From Chromobacterium rhizoryzae (GTDB lineage: Bacteria; Pseudomonadota; Gammaproteobacteria; Burkholderiales; Chromobacteriaceae): a stretch of DNA of 64,000 nt. Position numbers and translations under genes: made by a program. Below are positions 27,818-36,331 of this stretch, one piece after another. The notes beneath the pieces are model-generated. The model had not been told where the DNA came from, did no database searches, and saw only the letters and a program-made list of their open reading frames with translations. The first letter of the stretch is position 1. Each line of letters opens with the position of its first letter. The stretch is taken from positions 2,914,001 to 2,978,000 of the forward strand of contig NZ_CP066126.1 in assembly GCF_020544465.1 (NCBI RefSeq), written 5' to 3'.

Positions 27818-28923
27818 TAAGACGCGTCGGCCGGCCGCCCGTACTGCTCGTGGATGAAGTCCGTCATGTGCGCGGCCAGGATCTGGTGCACCTCCTGGCT
27901 GGGGTGCACCTCGTCGTGGAACAGGTGGCGATGCGAGCTGTCCAGCGGCCGCGCGTCGCCGGCGAAGCCGAGCACGCGCGGCAGGTCGATATAGCCCTCG
28001 TGCTTATTGTGCATCGTGTCGTAATCCACTGTTTCCGCCAGCTCCATCAGGTAATCCAGCTTGGCGCCGATATCGAAGAAACGGAGGGTCACCCCGGCGT
28101 CGCGGTAGCGGGCTTGCAACGCCTCCACCGCCTGGCTCAGCTGCCGGTTATGCCGCTGAGACAAGTCGTGCAGCTTTTCGGCCTCCGCCGGCGGCTGTTT
28201 GCGCGCGTTCACGGTTTTGGACAGATCCGGCGCGCCGGCCACCAGGATGTCCTTGACCCCCTTGGCCACCAGCTTGTCGATCTGCCGCTCGTAGGTGCGG
28301 ATCACCTTGTCCACGTCGGTCTTGCCGAAAGTCATGTAGTCGTTGGAGCCCAGGGCCAGCACCGCCATATCGCCCGGCTGGAAGTGGTGCTTATTGATCT
28401 GGCGCTCCATATGGGAGATGAACATGAAGGCCGGGTTCCACTTGGAGTACTTGCCGGCCACCGCGCCGCCCTCGGCGTAATTGACCACCGGCTTCCCCAG
28501 AAAAGCCCTGGACGCCAGGAAGTCCGGCCAGGCGAAGCCATTGGTGAAACGCCCTTCGTAGTACTGGCGCGAGGACGGCATCACCCCCAGGGTTTTGCTG
28601 AGCATGCGGCCTTCGGAGTCCGACAGGCTGTCGCCTATCACCACCAGGCGCTGGATATGCCCCAGGCTCTTGCCCTCCCCGGCGGCCGCGGCCGGCGTCT
28701 TGGCCTGCACCGCCTGGTTTTTCAGCGCCAGCGCGAACAGCGCTTTTTTGTCGAAGCCAAGCGAGGCGACGGAGTCCGAGCGCGACAGCGTGGAAGGCTC
28801 GTGCCGCAATTGCCGCAGCCGCATGATCAGCCTGGACGCCTCCGCCAAGCGCGCCTCCTCGCGCCGGGCGCAGTGCCTGGGAACCAGCAGTTTTCCGGGT
28901 ACGAGTTTGCAAGTCATCGGCAT
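27817..28923 (-). CDS. SseJ-like GDSL lipase/acyltransferase, candidate type III effector
   Basis: 368 residues, start supported by AGGAG 8 bases upstream. SGNH/GDSL enzyme: IGDSLSDS with Ser99, GSNDYM with Asp195, and DEVHPSQEVH with Asp337/His340. Blocks such as QYYEGRFTNGF, VNYAEGG and GYIDLP recall Salmonella SseJ, and the Ser to GSND-Asp spacing (96) equals that of SseJ (S151, D247, as recalled). SseJ is a secreted glycerophospholipid:cholesterol acyltransferase that acts on host membranes. There is no signal peptide; the first 80 residues are a separate basic, Arg-rich region compatible with a type III secretion signal. Its stop is created by a repeat element. Enzyme family firm, secretion inferred. 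Confidence 0.82.
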   Translation of the reverse strand: MPMTCKLVPGKLLVPRHCARREEARLAEASRLIMRLRQLRHEPSTLSRSDSVASLGFDKKALFALALKNQAVQAKTPAAAAGEGKSLGHIQRLVVIGDSLSDSEGRMLSKTLGVMPSSRQYYEGRFTNGFAWPDFLASRAFLGKPVVNYAEGGAVAGKYSKWNPAFMFISHMERQINKHHFQPGDMAVLALGSNDYMTFGKTDVDKVIRTYERQIDKLVAKGVKDILVAGAPDLSKTVNARKQPPAEAEKLHDLSQRHNRQLSQAVEALQARYRDAGVTLRFFDIGAKLDYLMELAETVDYDTMHNKHEGYIDLPRVLGFAGDARPLDSSHRHLFHDEVHPSQEVHQILAAHMTDFIHEQYGRPADAS

Positions 28924-29042
28924 GGCGTAAGCTCCTGTGCGCGATCCGCGGCGCGGTCAATGGGTTTTCAATGTGCCGCAGCATGCCCAAGCGCGAGCCC
29001 GCAAGCTTGCTTAAAACGATCACGCCGCCGGTCAAGGCGCGC

Positions 29043-29066
29043 AAAAAAGCCCTGCCGAGGCAGGGC
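29043..29066 (-). terminator. Rho-independent terminator of the adhesin-like gene
   Basis: On the minus strand a perfect 8-bp stem (GCCCTGCC/GGCAGGGC, 2-base loop, 29066-29049) is followed by six T (29048-29043). Confidence 0.75.
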
Positions 29067-29087
29067 GCTTGCCGTAGGCCGCCGCGA

Positions 29088-29579
29088 TCAGCGGCTCTTA
29101 TCCCGATGAAACGCCAGATGCTCGCTGGCGTAACGCCTCTGCTCCCGCAAGAAGCCCTGAATGCCCTGCCGCATCGCCACCGCCATGTCCGGCCGCTTTT
29201 CCGGCTTGCAGATATAGGTCCACAGAAAATCCTCCTGCGTGTCCGGCTGGATGTCCTCCATCTTGGCGTGCTCGAACTCGGTTTCCCGCGATTCGCCGTT
29301 CACATCGAAAGCCACCGTCATCGGCATCATGATCAGGCGCTGCCGGCAATGGATCTCGTACAGGGACTGGCTGTAGGCGTAAGCCGTCATCGGCTTGTCC
29401 GCCTCGAATCTGGGCGCGCACAGCGTCCAGAACTTGACGGTGCCGTGCGGCGATTGCGCAATGCTGTCGGTATCGATCAACAAGCCGCCCTCGCTGGGGT
29501 TGAAGTAGGTGAAATCCCAGCTGGAGGCGCTGGCCATGGAGGACAACAAGATAAAAACGCAGGCAATGACTTTCAACAT
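29088..29579 (-). CDS. Surface-adhesin E-like secreted protein
   Basis: 163 residues from MLKVIACVFILLSSMASA, a clear Sec signal peptide. The mature part has the protein E pattern: W near the start, YFNPSEGGLLIDTDSI, a central VKFWTLC and paired Cys (LCAPRF, IHCRQR, YICKPE). Protein E of Haemophilus is an adhesin of this fold; function here is inferred and may be simply periplasmic. Upstream frame extensions are not used because the signal peptide and GGGAA fix the start. Single gene, ends at the terminator at 29043-29066. Confidence 0.72.
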   Translation of the reverse strand: MLKVIACVFILLSSMASASSWDFTYFNPSEGGLLIDTDSIAQSPHGTVKFWTLCAPRFEADKPMTAYAYSQSLYEIHCRQRLIMMPMTVAFDVNGESRETEFEHAKMEDIQPDTQEDFLWTYICKPEKRPDMAVAMRQGIQGFLREQRRYASEHLAFHRDKSR

Positions 29580-29974
29580 TCTGATTCCCAATATTTTTCC
29601 AATCGATACGCGCAATGCAGCGGCGGCGGGCATGATAACAGCCCTGGTTTTTCCTTGTGAATGGCCGGGCGCGCTCTGAGTCAAGCCCGCGGAGCCGAAA
29701 CACGGCAAGGCGAATCGTCGCAGCACAGGGCCAAGGCTGGTAAATGGGTCGCGGATCAAGGGCGTTTTCTTACACTTGAGCCAGCCGTCCATCGGCCCGT
29801 GGCCGGAATCGTTTTCTGAAAGTATTCCCCGCCGCTCAGCCTTCACACTGCGCCCCAATAAAATAACCATGCGGCAAACCTGGGTTCGCTCCCCAGCGCG
29901 TCCGTCGCCGTCCGCTTCGGACGGCGCGCCGAGACGCCGCCGCTCCAAATCTGCACCTCGCCGGGAAAACCGCC
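29580..29974. other. 395-bp divergent intergenic region
   Basis: Lies between the adhesin-like gene (minus) and the C58 protease gene (plus) and must hold both promoters; no convincing -35/-10 pair stands out. An 8-bp hairpin (GCCGTCCG/CGGACGGC, 29907-29925) lies in the likely leader of the protease gene. Confidence 0.5.
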
Positions 29975-31183
29975 ATGAGCACCATTCCAACCGCCATCCA
30001 ACTGCGGGCGCAGCAGTACGACCTGTCCCGCCTGCAAGACCACAAGGAACACAGCCGCGTCGGCATGCGCAAAGACGGCATGCTGGTGCTGTACACCGGC
30101 CGCAGCTATCTGCTGCACCCGGAACAAACCCGGCGCGCCAGGGACTTTCTCCGCGCCCGGGGAGCCGTCGTCGGCTCCGGCCCGCTCAAGCTGTCCGCTT
30201 TATTGCGCCTGAGCCCGCCCGTCGTCGCGCCCCGCAACGCTCCGCCGCCGGCTGGGGACAGGAGCTCTTGCCTGCTGCTGCGCAGCCTGATGCAACAGCA
30301 AGTCCGCCTGATTCGAGAAGAACTGGGCCTGCTGCGCAGCGCCTGCGTGGTGACGCGGGCCAAACAACGCCTCGCCCAGCCAGAGACCAAGGCGGACGCC
30401 CCGCTCCCGCAAGCCATGCCGCCGGCGCTGCTGCGCCGCTTCAAGATGGTGGGCGTGGCTTTCGAGCGTCCGCCGGCAAGCTACGCCGAATTGTTGTCCG
30501 GCATCCGGGCCTGCGGCCGGCCGAAACAGATCGCCGTCGCGGAAAGAAAACTGGGCAAGGTCGATCTCAGCTCCGCGCCCAAGCCCGGCAAGGTCAAAAG
30601 CCTGCTCGCCGCGCTGGCGCGCGCATCGGAGGACGCCTGGACCCAATGCGCGCGGGCGCATGGCGGCGAGCAGGCGCGCGCCTTCCGGCAAACAGCGTTC
30701 ATCCAGGGGTCGACGATAGGCGAACAAGGCGTTTGCTTCCCGCTGGTCGTCAAATGGTTGGCCAGCCAGCGCAGCTGGCCAAACGAGGCCGAGGCCTTTT
30801 TCCGCGACATCGAAACCGAGGGCGGACGGGACGAGGTGATGGAACTGGCGGTCAACAGCTATGTGTGGCGAAGCGTAGACGCCATCGCCGACTATTTCGC
30901 CGTCTATGGCTTGAGCCCTCGCGGCCACAGCGAAAGCCCGGGCTTCAAGATCGCGCTGGAGCGCGACGGCCTGTACAACATCGGCATCCGCCCCGCCCAA
31001 GGCGTCGGCCACGCCTTGGCGGCCAGGGTGGATCATGCCGCGCGGACATTCCGGTTTTTCGATCCCAATAGCGGGGAATACACGCTGCCGTCCGCCGAGG
31101 CCCTGGCCGGCTTTGCGCAAGACTACCTGGCGCTGGCCTACCCTGCGCTGGACAAGGGCAGCGATGTGATGCGGCTGGAGTAG
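29975..31183 (+). CDS. YopT-type C58 cysteine protease, candidate type III effector
   Basis: 402 residues. The C-terminal domain has the C58 triad in the family's sequence contexts: Cys254 in GVCFPLVVKWL, His346 in GVGHALAARV and Asp363 in FFDPNSGEY. C58 enzymes include YopT and AvrPphB, injected proteases that cleave host Rho GTPases or kinases. The first 150 residues are unrelated, Arg/Pro-rich and without a signal peptide, as expected for a type III secreted protein. Start supported by GGGAA 9 bases upstream. No chaperone gene is adjacent. Host target unknown. Protease family well supported, secretion route inferred. Confidence 0.82.
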   Translation: MSTIPTAIQLRAQQYDLSRLQDHKEHSRVGMRKDGMLVLYTGRSYLLHPEQTRRARDFLRARGAVVGSGPLKLSALLRLSPPVVAPRNAPPPAGDRSSCLLLRSLMQQQVRLIREELGLLRSACVVTRAKQRLAQPETKADAPLPQAMPPALLRRFKMVGVAFERPPASYAELLSGIRACGRPKQIAVAERKLGKVDLSSAPKPGKVKSLLAALARASEDAWTQCARAHGGEQARAFRQTAFIQGSTIGEQGVCFPLVVKWLASQRSWPNEAEAFFRDIETEGGRDEVMELAVNSYVWRSVDAIADYFAVYGLSPRGHSESPGFKIALERDGLYNIGIRPAQGVGHALAARVDHAARTFRFFDPNSGEYTLPSAEALAGFAQDYLALAYPALDKGSDVMRLE

Positions 31184-31427
31184 CGCCCGCTCCAAACCTC
31201 ATCGTCTGAATTTTCCGCGCGCCAATCCGCATAGAATGCGCTTGCTGCGCGCGGCGCTACTTCCCTCTTCCAACGCTGAAACGCCGATAGGAGGCCCATC
31301 TACTTGCGCGCGTCCGCGCCGCCCGTTCCATTTGCCAGTCCCCCCCTCTTTCGCCAATAAAATCCGTATGGCATTTTGTGCGTTTTCCCGGCTCGCGCCG
31401 CCCTACCTCTGTCTACCGGAGAACGTT

Positions 31428-32516
31428 TTGAAACGCACACTTTCGATGCTGGCCCTGGCCGGCGCCGGCTGGCTGGCCTGCGCCGGCGCATCCTGGGCGC
31501 AAGCCTCTCCCGCCGGCAGCGCTCCCAGGCTGGCGGCGCGGCTGGCGGTCTGCGCCGCGCCGTGGAAGGCCGCCACGCCCTATCCGGCCGGCAGCGTGGC
31601 CAGCCATCACGGCGTCAACTTCACCGCCGTTTACTGGACCCAGGGCAACACGCCGGACGCCAGCAGCGGCGCGGCGGAAATAGGCCAGCCCTGGACCGCC
31701 GGCGCGCGCTGCGCGCTGCCCGGCAAGGCCAAAGCGGCCAATCCGGACGCCAACTTCTCCCCCAGCACGCTGAAATTCCTGAAAGCCAACACCGGGCTGG
31801 ACGGCGAGCAGTGGAACAACATCATGAAGTTAGTGAACAAGCCGGAGCAAGACTCGCTGGATTGGCCCAAGTTTTACGGCTATTGCGAGGACATCGACGA
31901 CGAACGCGGCTTCACCATCGGCATTTTCGGCGCCACCACCGGCGGCCCGCGCGATCAGGGGCCGGACGGCCCGACGCTGTTCAAGGAGTTCGACGCCGCC
32001 AGCGGCGCCGGCAATCCCTCTATTGCCGGCGGACTGGCGCGCGCCGGGGTGCGCGGCGGCATGCAAGGGCCGGTGCTCAAGATCAGCGACAGCGAGAAGG
32101 TGTTCTGCGGCAAGATAGCCGCGCTGCAAAACAACGCCGCCTGGCGCGAAGCGATGTGGCAGACCTTTTACAAGGTCTACATCCAATACAGCGTGCAACA
32201 GGCGCGCCAGCGCGGTTTCGGCAGCGCGCTGACGATAGGCTCCTTCGTGGACACCGCGCTGAACCAGGGCGCCAGCGGCGGTTCCGACACGCTGCAGGGA
32301 CTGCTGTCCCGTTCCGGCGGCAGCGGCGACGAAAAAACCTTCATGAACCGTTTCCACGCCGAGCGCAGCAAGGTGGTGGACACGAATGAATACAACCAGC
32401 CGCCCAATGGCAAGAATCGCGTCAAACAATGGAGCGGCCTGCTGAGCCAGGGCGAGACCGATCTGAAAGACGCCGACGCCGCGGTGCTGAAAGCCACCAG
32501 CTGGAAGATGAAGTAA
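31428..32516 (+). CDS. Secreted chitosanase (GH46-like) with chitin-binding module
   Basis: 362 residues from a TTG start at 31428, chosen because GGAG lies 6 bases upstream and because it starts a standard signal peptide (MKRTLSMLALAGAGWLACAGASWAQA). Residues about 40-90 form a CBM5/12 module (PYPAGSVASHHGVNFTAVYWTQG). A chitosanase domain follows: LDWPKFYGYCEDIDDERGFTIGIFG contains the acidic pair expected of GH46-type enzymes. It hydrolyses partly deacetylated chitin outside the cell. GH80 is an alternative family. Confidence 0.8.
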   Translation: MKRTLSMLALAGAGWLACAGASWAQASPAGSAPRLAARLAVCAAPWKAATPYPAGSVASHHGVNFTAVYWTQGNTPDASSGAAEIGQPWTAGARCALPGKAKAANPDANFSPSTLKFLKANTGLDGEQWNNIMKLVNKPEQDSLDWPKFYGYCEDIDDERGFTIGIFGATTGGPRDQGPDGPTLFKEFDAASGAGNPSIAGGLARAGVRGGMQGPVLKISDSEKVFCGKIAALQNNAAWREAMWQTFYKVYIQYSVQQARQRGFGSALTIGSFVDTALNQGASGGSDTLQGLLSRSGGSGDEKTFMNRFHAERSKVVDTNEYNQPPNGKNRVKQWSGLLSQGETDLKDADAAVLKATSWKMK

Positions 32517-32526
32517 ACCTAGAAAA

Positions 32527-32567
32527 GGCCCTGGCCCGCGCGGCGAAACTCCCCGCGAGGGCCGGGC
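32527..32567. terminator. Imperfect hairpin between convergent genes
   Basis: Interrupted GC stem (GGCCC...GGGCC, with inner CGCGG/CCGCG) between the chitosanase and the convergent GT-B-like gene, with a short A-run on its left that would be a U-run for the minus strand. Confidence 0.3.
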
Positions 32568-32627
32568 CTGGGCATGGAGGCTTGACCGATGAAGGGCTGG
32601 GACATGCGCTTCCGCCCAGGAGATTGA

Positions 32628-33962
32628 CTACGGCGTCAACAGCGCTCGAATGTGACGATCGGCTGTTCTGGTGCTAATCAGCGTATCCAAAGCGTTCAAG
32701 CCATGGTTCAGCTCGGCCGAGCGCTCCGTCTGCCCAAGATTCGGAACAATCTGATAAGCCATGCGCCCGCTAAAAGGCTGGCGTCCGATAATTCTTTCCG
32801 CCACCGCCTGCTTCAACTCCGCGCCGCCCAACTCCGCTCCAGCCTCTTTAACGGCTTCGGCCAATGGTTGTTTCCATGGCTGCATATCGTAGTAAGGCAT
32901 TTTTCCGGTCAAGGACAGAAACTCGCCCAAGGATTGATCGCCACTGGCCATGCCTGAATGAGCAAGACACATGAAGTCATGGAAAATATTCTGCGGCAAG
33001 GCATTGGCAAAGACAATATTGAGCTGCCCCTGTCCCTCGCCCTTGATTTCCATCTTGTTTTCAAGCCGGCCCGTATCAGGATCGGCAAACGCGATATTGG
33101 CCTTGGCGAACAAGGCCGGAAAATCATGTTGCTGGCTGCGCAGGTTCAATATTTCACTGACCTTGTTTGGCAACACCTTCTTGGCGTATCCATCCAGCTG
33201 CCTCAACACCATGACGTAATTGGCGTCTTTCCCACTCCCCTTGTTCTCAGTGAGGGTGTTGGCGATAAAAACTTGCGACGCAGTAATACAAGTATCCGAA
33301 CTGATGTAGGCCAGATGATAGTGACTGTCTTTCGCCAACGAAAGATTGCAGCTATCCAGCAGCTTGACCAGCTCCCCTTCAAAACGGTCTTTGACAGTAT
33401 TGACAGTAAGCGGATCAACGGGCAGATAACCAATCGCCCCCTTGCCGAAACCCAGATTGAACGCGTCAACCTTGCCAAACCCCATTTTCTGCAACAATTC
33501 CTGGCGCTCCGGCAACTGCTGACTGGGAGAAGCCAATAAATCCATTTCCTCAATGAGAGCAATGTCACCCTTGGGAAATTGATATTGATCGCATAATCGA
33601 TTGATGGTCTCGCCCAGCTTTTCGGTTGTCAAAATACCCACGGGAGCCACGATGAATACCGGATTACTAAGGCTGCTGGCATCGTGACCACCCCCATGCA
33701 GAGAGATATTGCGCTGACCGGAATCACTTTCGCCACCTCCATTAGCGGAGACGGGCACAATCGTCACGCGGCAGCCTTCCTCTAAAGCAAGATTGGCTAT
33801 TTTATTCGCCAAGGCATGATCCCCGCCTCCCTCGCAGAATGGGTTGATTAAGACCACGTCGCGGCCACGGATTGATTTGCCTGAGAAATCCTGAACAGGC
33901 TGATTTTCGCTATTGGGTACGACAGTTTGAGGCGTATAGGCTGCGATATGATTGATCGGCAT
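32628..33962 (-). CDS. GT-B-like protein of low GC, candidate effector
   Basis: 444 residues with a strong start (AAGGAG 7 bases upstream). Base composition is visibly more AT-rich than its neighbours, a sign of transfer. After a Ser/Asn/Gln/Pro-rich first 30 residues without signal peptide, VVLINPFCEGGGDHALANKIANLALEEG resembles the N-terminal Rossmann half of GT-B glycosyltransferases of the EarP type, and HSGMASGDQSLGEFLSLTGKMPYYDMQPW resembles the donor-binding C-terminal half. A glycosyltransferase acting on proteins is the best guess; I do not recognise a named family. Position beside the SseJ-like and C58 genes makes an effector plausible. Confidence 0.55.
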   Translation of the reverse strand: MPINHIAAYTPQTVVPNSENQPVQDFSGKSIRGRDVVLINPFCEGGGDHALANKIANLALEEGCRVTIVPVSANGGGESDSGQRNISLHGGGHDASSLSNPVFIVAPVGILTTEKLGETINRLCDQYQFPKGDIALIEEMDLLASPSQQLPERQELLQKMGFGKVDAFNLGFGKGAIGYLPVDPLTVNTVKDRFEGELVKLLDSCNLSLAKDSHYHLAYISSDTCITASQVFIANTLTENKGSGKDANYVMVLRQLDGYAKKVLPNKVSEILNLRSQQHDFPALFAKANIAFADPDTGRLENKMEIKGEGQGQLNIVFANALPQNIFHDFMCLAHSGMASGDQSLGEFLSLTGKMPYYDMQPWKQPLAEAVKEAGAELGGAELKQAVAERIIGRQPFSGRMAYQIVPNLGQTERSAELNHGLNALDTLISTRTADRHIRALLTP

Positions 33963-34211
33963 GACAAAGCTCCTTTGGTTTCAGCAAAGTTACCAAGGAA
34001 GCCAGAAAGCGGCTTGTAAAAAACACTCACGCCAAAAATCAAAAACCATGCGAAACAAATAGACGTGTTGCCGATAAAAAAAACACACAACGATTTATCG
34101 AGCGGCCAAGATCAGGCAAGCACGCCTCATGCGAATAAAATAACGGCCTGCTGGCCAGAGCCAATGCTTCCGATGAAGATGCGCCCCGCAGTGCCGGCAG
34201 ACAATAGATGG

Positions 34212-34853
34212 TCAGGCCTCGCCCGCCGGCTCCAGGCCCTCCTCCGCCGGCGCCGAAGCCTGCGGCGCGCGGCGCAGCCAACCCAGCGCCCGCGGATGGT
34301 CCACCCGCGGGACGCCCTGCTCCATGAGCAAGGGCAGCCGCTCGCGGGCCTCGCCGAACGGGCCGGGGTTCTGCTGGATGATCTCGATGAAATCCGGCCC
34401 GATCCGACTGACGATGGCGACGTGGCCGTAACGGTTGAACACCCAGGGCGCGAACACGATCAGGTCTTCCGCCCGCGGCGCGTCGCCGCCGCCGTTGCGG
34501 TATTGCAGCAGACCGCGCTCGGGATTGAGCGCGCCGTTGTCCAGACGGGACTGGAAGAAATCCCGGGCATGGCCCTTGTCTTGCGGCATCTTGTGGCCAA
34601 AACGCTGATAGTAATAGCGTTTGACGAACTCCACGCACTGATAGCGCAGGCCCAGATTGTAGCCGTCCGGCGCCAGATTGCGCCCTTCCACATGCTGCAC
34701 GCCGCCGTTGTAATACACGGCGACGCCGTTGAAGGCGTCCACAGGCTCGCCCACCGCGCGGCCCCAGTTGCTGTTCAGATGCGTGGCCGCCCAGTAGGCG
34801 CCGCTCAGCAGCGCGAGCAGCGTCAGCGCCGCCTTGCCCTTGCTCAGCTTCAT
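34212..34853 (-). CDS. CHAP-domain amidase, membrane anchored
   Basis: 213 residues with an N-terminal membrane segment (about 8-25). The CHAP core shows Cys73 in YQCVEFVKRYY and His144 in YGHVAIVS, followed by IQQNPG. The pattern is closer to the amidase half of glutathionylspermidine synthetase than to phage CHAP lysins. It could cleave peptidoglycan stems or a glutathionyl-polyamine conjugate. The start overlaps the stop of the upstream 123-aa gene by 4 bases, so the two are coupled. Confidence 0.75.
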   Translation of the reverse strand: MKLSKGKAALTLLALLSGAYWAATHLNSNWGRAVGEPVDAFNGVAVYYNGGVQHVEGRNLAPDGYNLGLRYQCVEFVKRYYYQRFGHKMPQDKGHARDFFQSRLDNGALNPERGLLQYRNGGGDAPRAEDLIVFAPWVFNRYGHVAIVSRIGPDFIEIIQQNPGPFGEARERLPLLMEQGVPRVDHPRALGWLRRAPQASAPAEEGLEPAGEA

Positions 34854-35221
34854 TGCGGTCCGGGCCCGGCTTTGACCGGCTCGTCCAGCCAATCCTCCAG
34901 ATGACAGGACTCGCCGGAACGGATCGCGTCGATGCGCTCCACTTGCAAGGCCGGCTTGCCGTCCCGCTCCGTGAATTCGCCCAGGATCCGGGCCGAGGTT
35001 TTGGCCTGTTCTTCCAGCGCCTGCGGCGACAGGCCCGGCCATTCCGCCAAGGGCCGGCCTTCCTGGCTCAGCAACTGATAGATAGGTTTGCCGATGCTGC
35101 AGCGGGTCAGCCGCAAGCTCCCCTCGTGCGCGCTCAGCATGCCGATATAAATATCCGCCGCCATGGCGGCAAACGGCGTCAGCGCGCCAAGGACAAACAG
35201 CATCGGTTTTCGCGGGAACAT
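34850..35221 (-). CDS. Periplasmic protein of unknown function
   Basis: 123 residues with a signal peptide (MFPRKPMLFVLGALTPFAAMAA) and two Cys in the mature part (LTRCSIG, ESCHLED) that could form a disulfide. First gene of a two-gene operon with the CHAP amidase, overlapping by 4 bases. A regulator, inhibitor or partner of the amidase is possible; no family recognised. Confidence 0.65.
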   Translation of the reverse strand: MFPRKPMLFVLGALTPFAAMAADIYIGMLSAHEGSLRLTRCSIGKPIYQLLSQEGRPLAEWPGLSPQALEEQAKTSARILGEFTERDGKPALQVERIDAIRSGESCHLEDWLDEPVKAGPGPQ

Positions 35222-35383
35222 ATCGGTCTCCTTGCGGCCGCCATCGAGACAGGCGGCCTAAAATTCGATCGGCATGTTAACAGTTGCCGTGCCGATGAAC
35301 CAGCCTCGCCCGGAGCGCGGCTAGCCGCCGCCGGCCGCTCTTGTTATATTGGCGGCCTTCCGTCCTCAGCCCGAACGCCGCCC

Positions 35384-35722
35384 ATGTCCGTCCCCGCCCG
35401 TTTCCTTTTTGCCAGCCTGGCGCCGGCCCTGCTCGTTCTGCTGGCCGGCTGCAAGCCGCAGGCGATGCAGGCCAGTTACCACTGCGCCGACGCCACCCGC
35501 TTCCACTTCAGCCGCCAGAGCCAGACGGTGGAGCTGATTCGCGGCGAACAGCGTTTTCAGGGCTATATGGACGAACGCGGGCTGCTGACCTGGCCGCGCG
35601 ACAAGGCCGGCCTGGCGCTGCCGGACAGCTTTTTCATCACGCGCAAGCTGCCGGATGAAATGAAGCTCTACGGCGGCTTCGCCGGCACCGGCCTGGCCTG
35701 CAAGCTGGATAAAGGCCGCTGA
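35384..35722 (+). CDS. Small lipoprotein
   Basis: 112 residues with a lipobox LLAGC at the end of the signal peptide (lipidated Cys about 23). The mature part (YHCADATRFHF...GLACKL) has two further Cys that probably pair. Slight resemblance to MliC-type inhibitors in size and Cys placement, not enough to assign. It is a single gene, divergent from the CHAP operon. Confidence 0.65.
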   Translation: MSVPARFLFASLAPALLVLLAGCKPQAMQASYHCADATRFHFSRQSQTVELIRGEQRFQGYMDERGLLTWPRDKAGLALPDSFFITRKLPDEMKLYGGFAGTGLACKLDKGR

Positions 35723-35877
35723 GCGCCGGCAAGCTATCCGAAGTTCCCCTAGCCGACCTCGCCGAAAGATCAGCGGCTAAAACCCCCATCGCCAACTTTA
35801 ATGAAATAAGCATATTCCTCGCGCCGTCGGCGCGACGTCGAATCTGCTTTCTCTCACTTTCATTTTGGAGATTCACC

Positions 35878-36246
35878 ATGGCTTGGACCGGTACTGTCGC
35901 TGCGAACAATCCCAACGGGGAACCCACCACCATCACTTACAATCCCGGCGATGTGATCACCATTGTCGCGTCGGGCTGGGCAGGCTACGGCCCGCAGCCC
36001 AACTGGGGCCCGCAGGGCGACAAGAGCCACCCCAATCAGGGCCTGATCTGCGGCGACGCCTACTGCGGCGCGCTGGTGATGAAGATCGGCGCCGGCGGCT
36101 TCATCCCGGTGAACACCGGCCTGTTCCGCTGGAAAGCGCCGGCCAACGCGCAAGGCCAGATCACGCTGTACTACAACGATGTGCCCAGCACCTACGGCAA
36201 CAACTCCGGTTCCTTCCAGGTAAGCATCGGCAAAGACGCGGTCTGA
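35878..36246 (+). CDS. lecA: LecA-type galactose-binding lectin (PA-IL family)
   Basis: 122 residues, nearly collinear with Pseudomonas aeruginosa LecA. Calcium and galactose ligands are conserved (numbering with Met1): Tyr37, His51, Gln54, Asp101, Thr105, Asn108 and Asn109, in WAGYGPQ, HPNQGLIC and NDVPSTYGNNSGSF. It should form a calcium-dependent tetramer binding alpha-galactosides. No signal peptide, as in LecA. Start supported by GGAG 8 bases upstream. Isolated gene; a hairpin follows it. Rare outside Pseudomonas and Photorhabdus, so transfer is possible. Confidence 0.93.
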   Translation: MAWTGTVAANNPNGEPTTITYNPGDVITIVASGWAGYGPQPNWGPQGDKSHPNQGLICGDAYCGALVMKIGAGGFIPVNTGLFRWKAPANAQGQITLYYNDVPSTYGNNSGSFQVSIGKDAV

Positions 36247-36265
36247 TCGCGCTCTTCCGCTCGCA

Positions 36266-36287
36266 AGCAGCCCCGCAAGGGGCTGCT
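36266..36287 (+). terminator. Hairpin after the lectin gene
   Basis: Perfect 9-bp stem AGCAGCCCC/GGGGCTGCT with a GCAA tetraloop, 20 bases after the lectin stop and upstream of the convergent DUF4180 gene. Only a weak downstream T-rich stretch. Confidence 0.5.
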
Positions 36288-36331
36288 CCGCGTCCTTTCC
36301 CCGCCTTCACGCTGTCCGAGCCGCTACGCGC

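Noticed and set aside
28971..29660. Plus-strand open frame opposite the adhesin-like gene
   Set aside because: The minus strand has a signal peptide, Cys pattern and terminator; the plus frame shows no motif.
33885..33905. CCTGAACAGGCTG resembling the repeat element end
   Set aside because: Short chance match inside the coding sequence of the GT-B-like gene, with no element core or second end.
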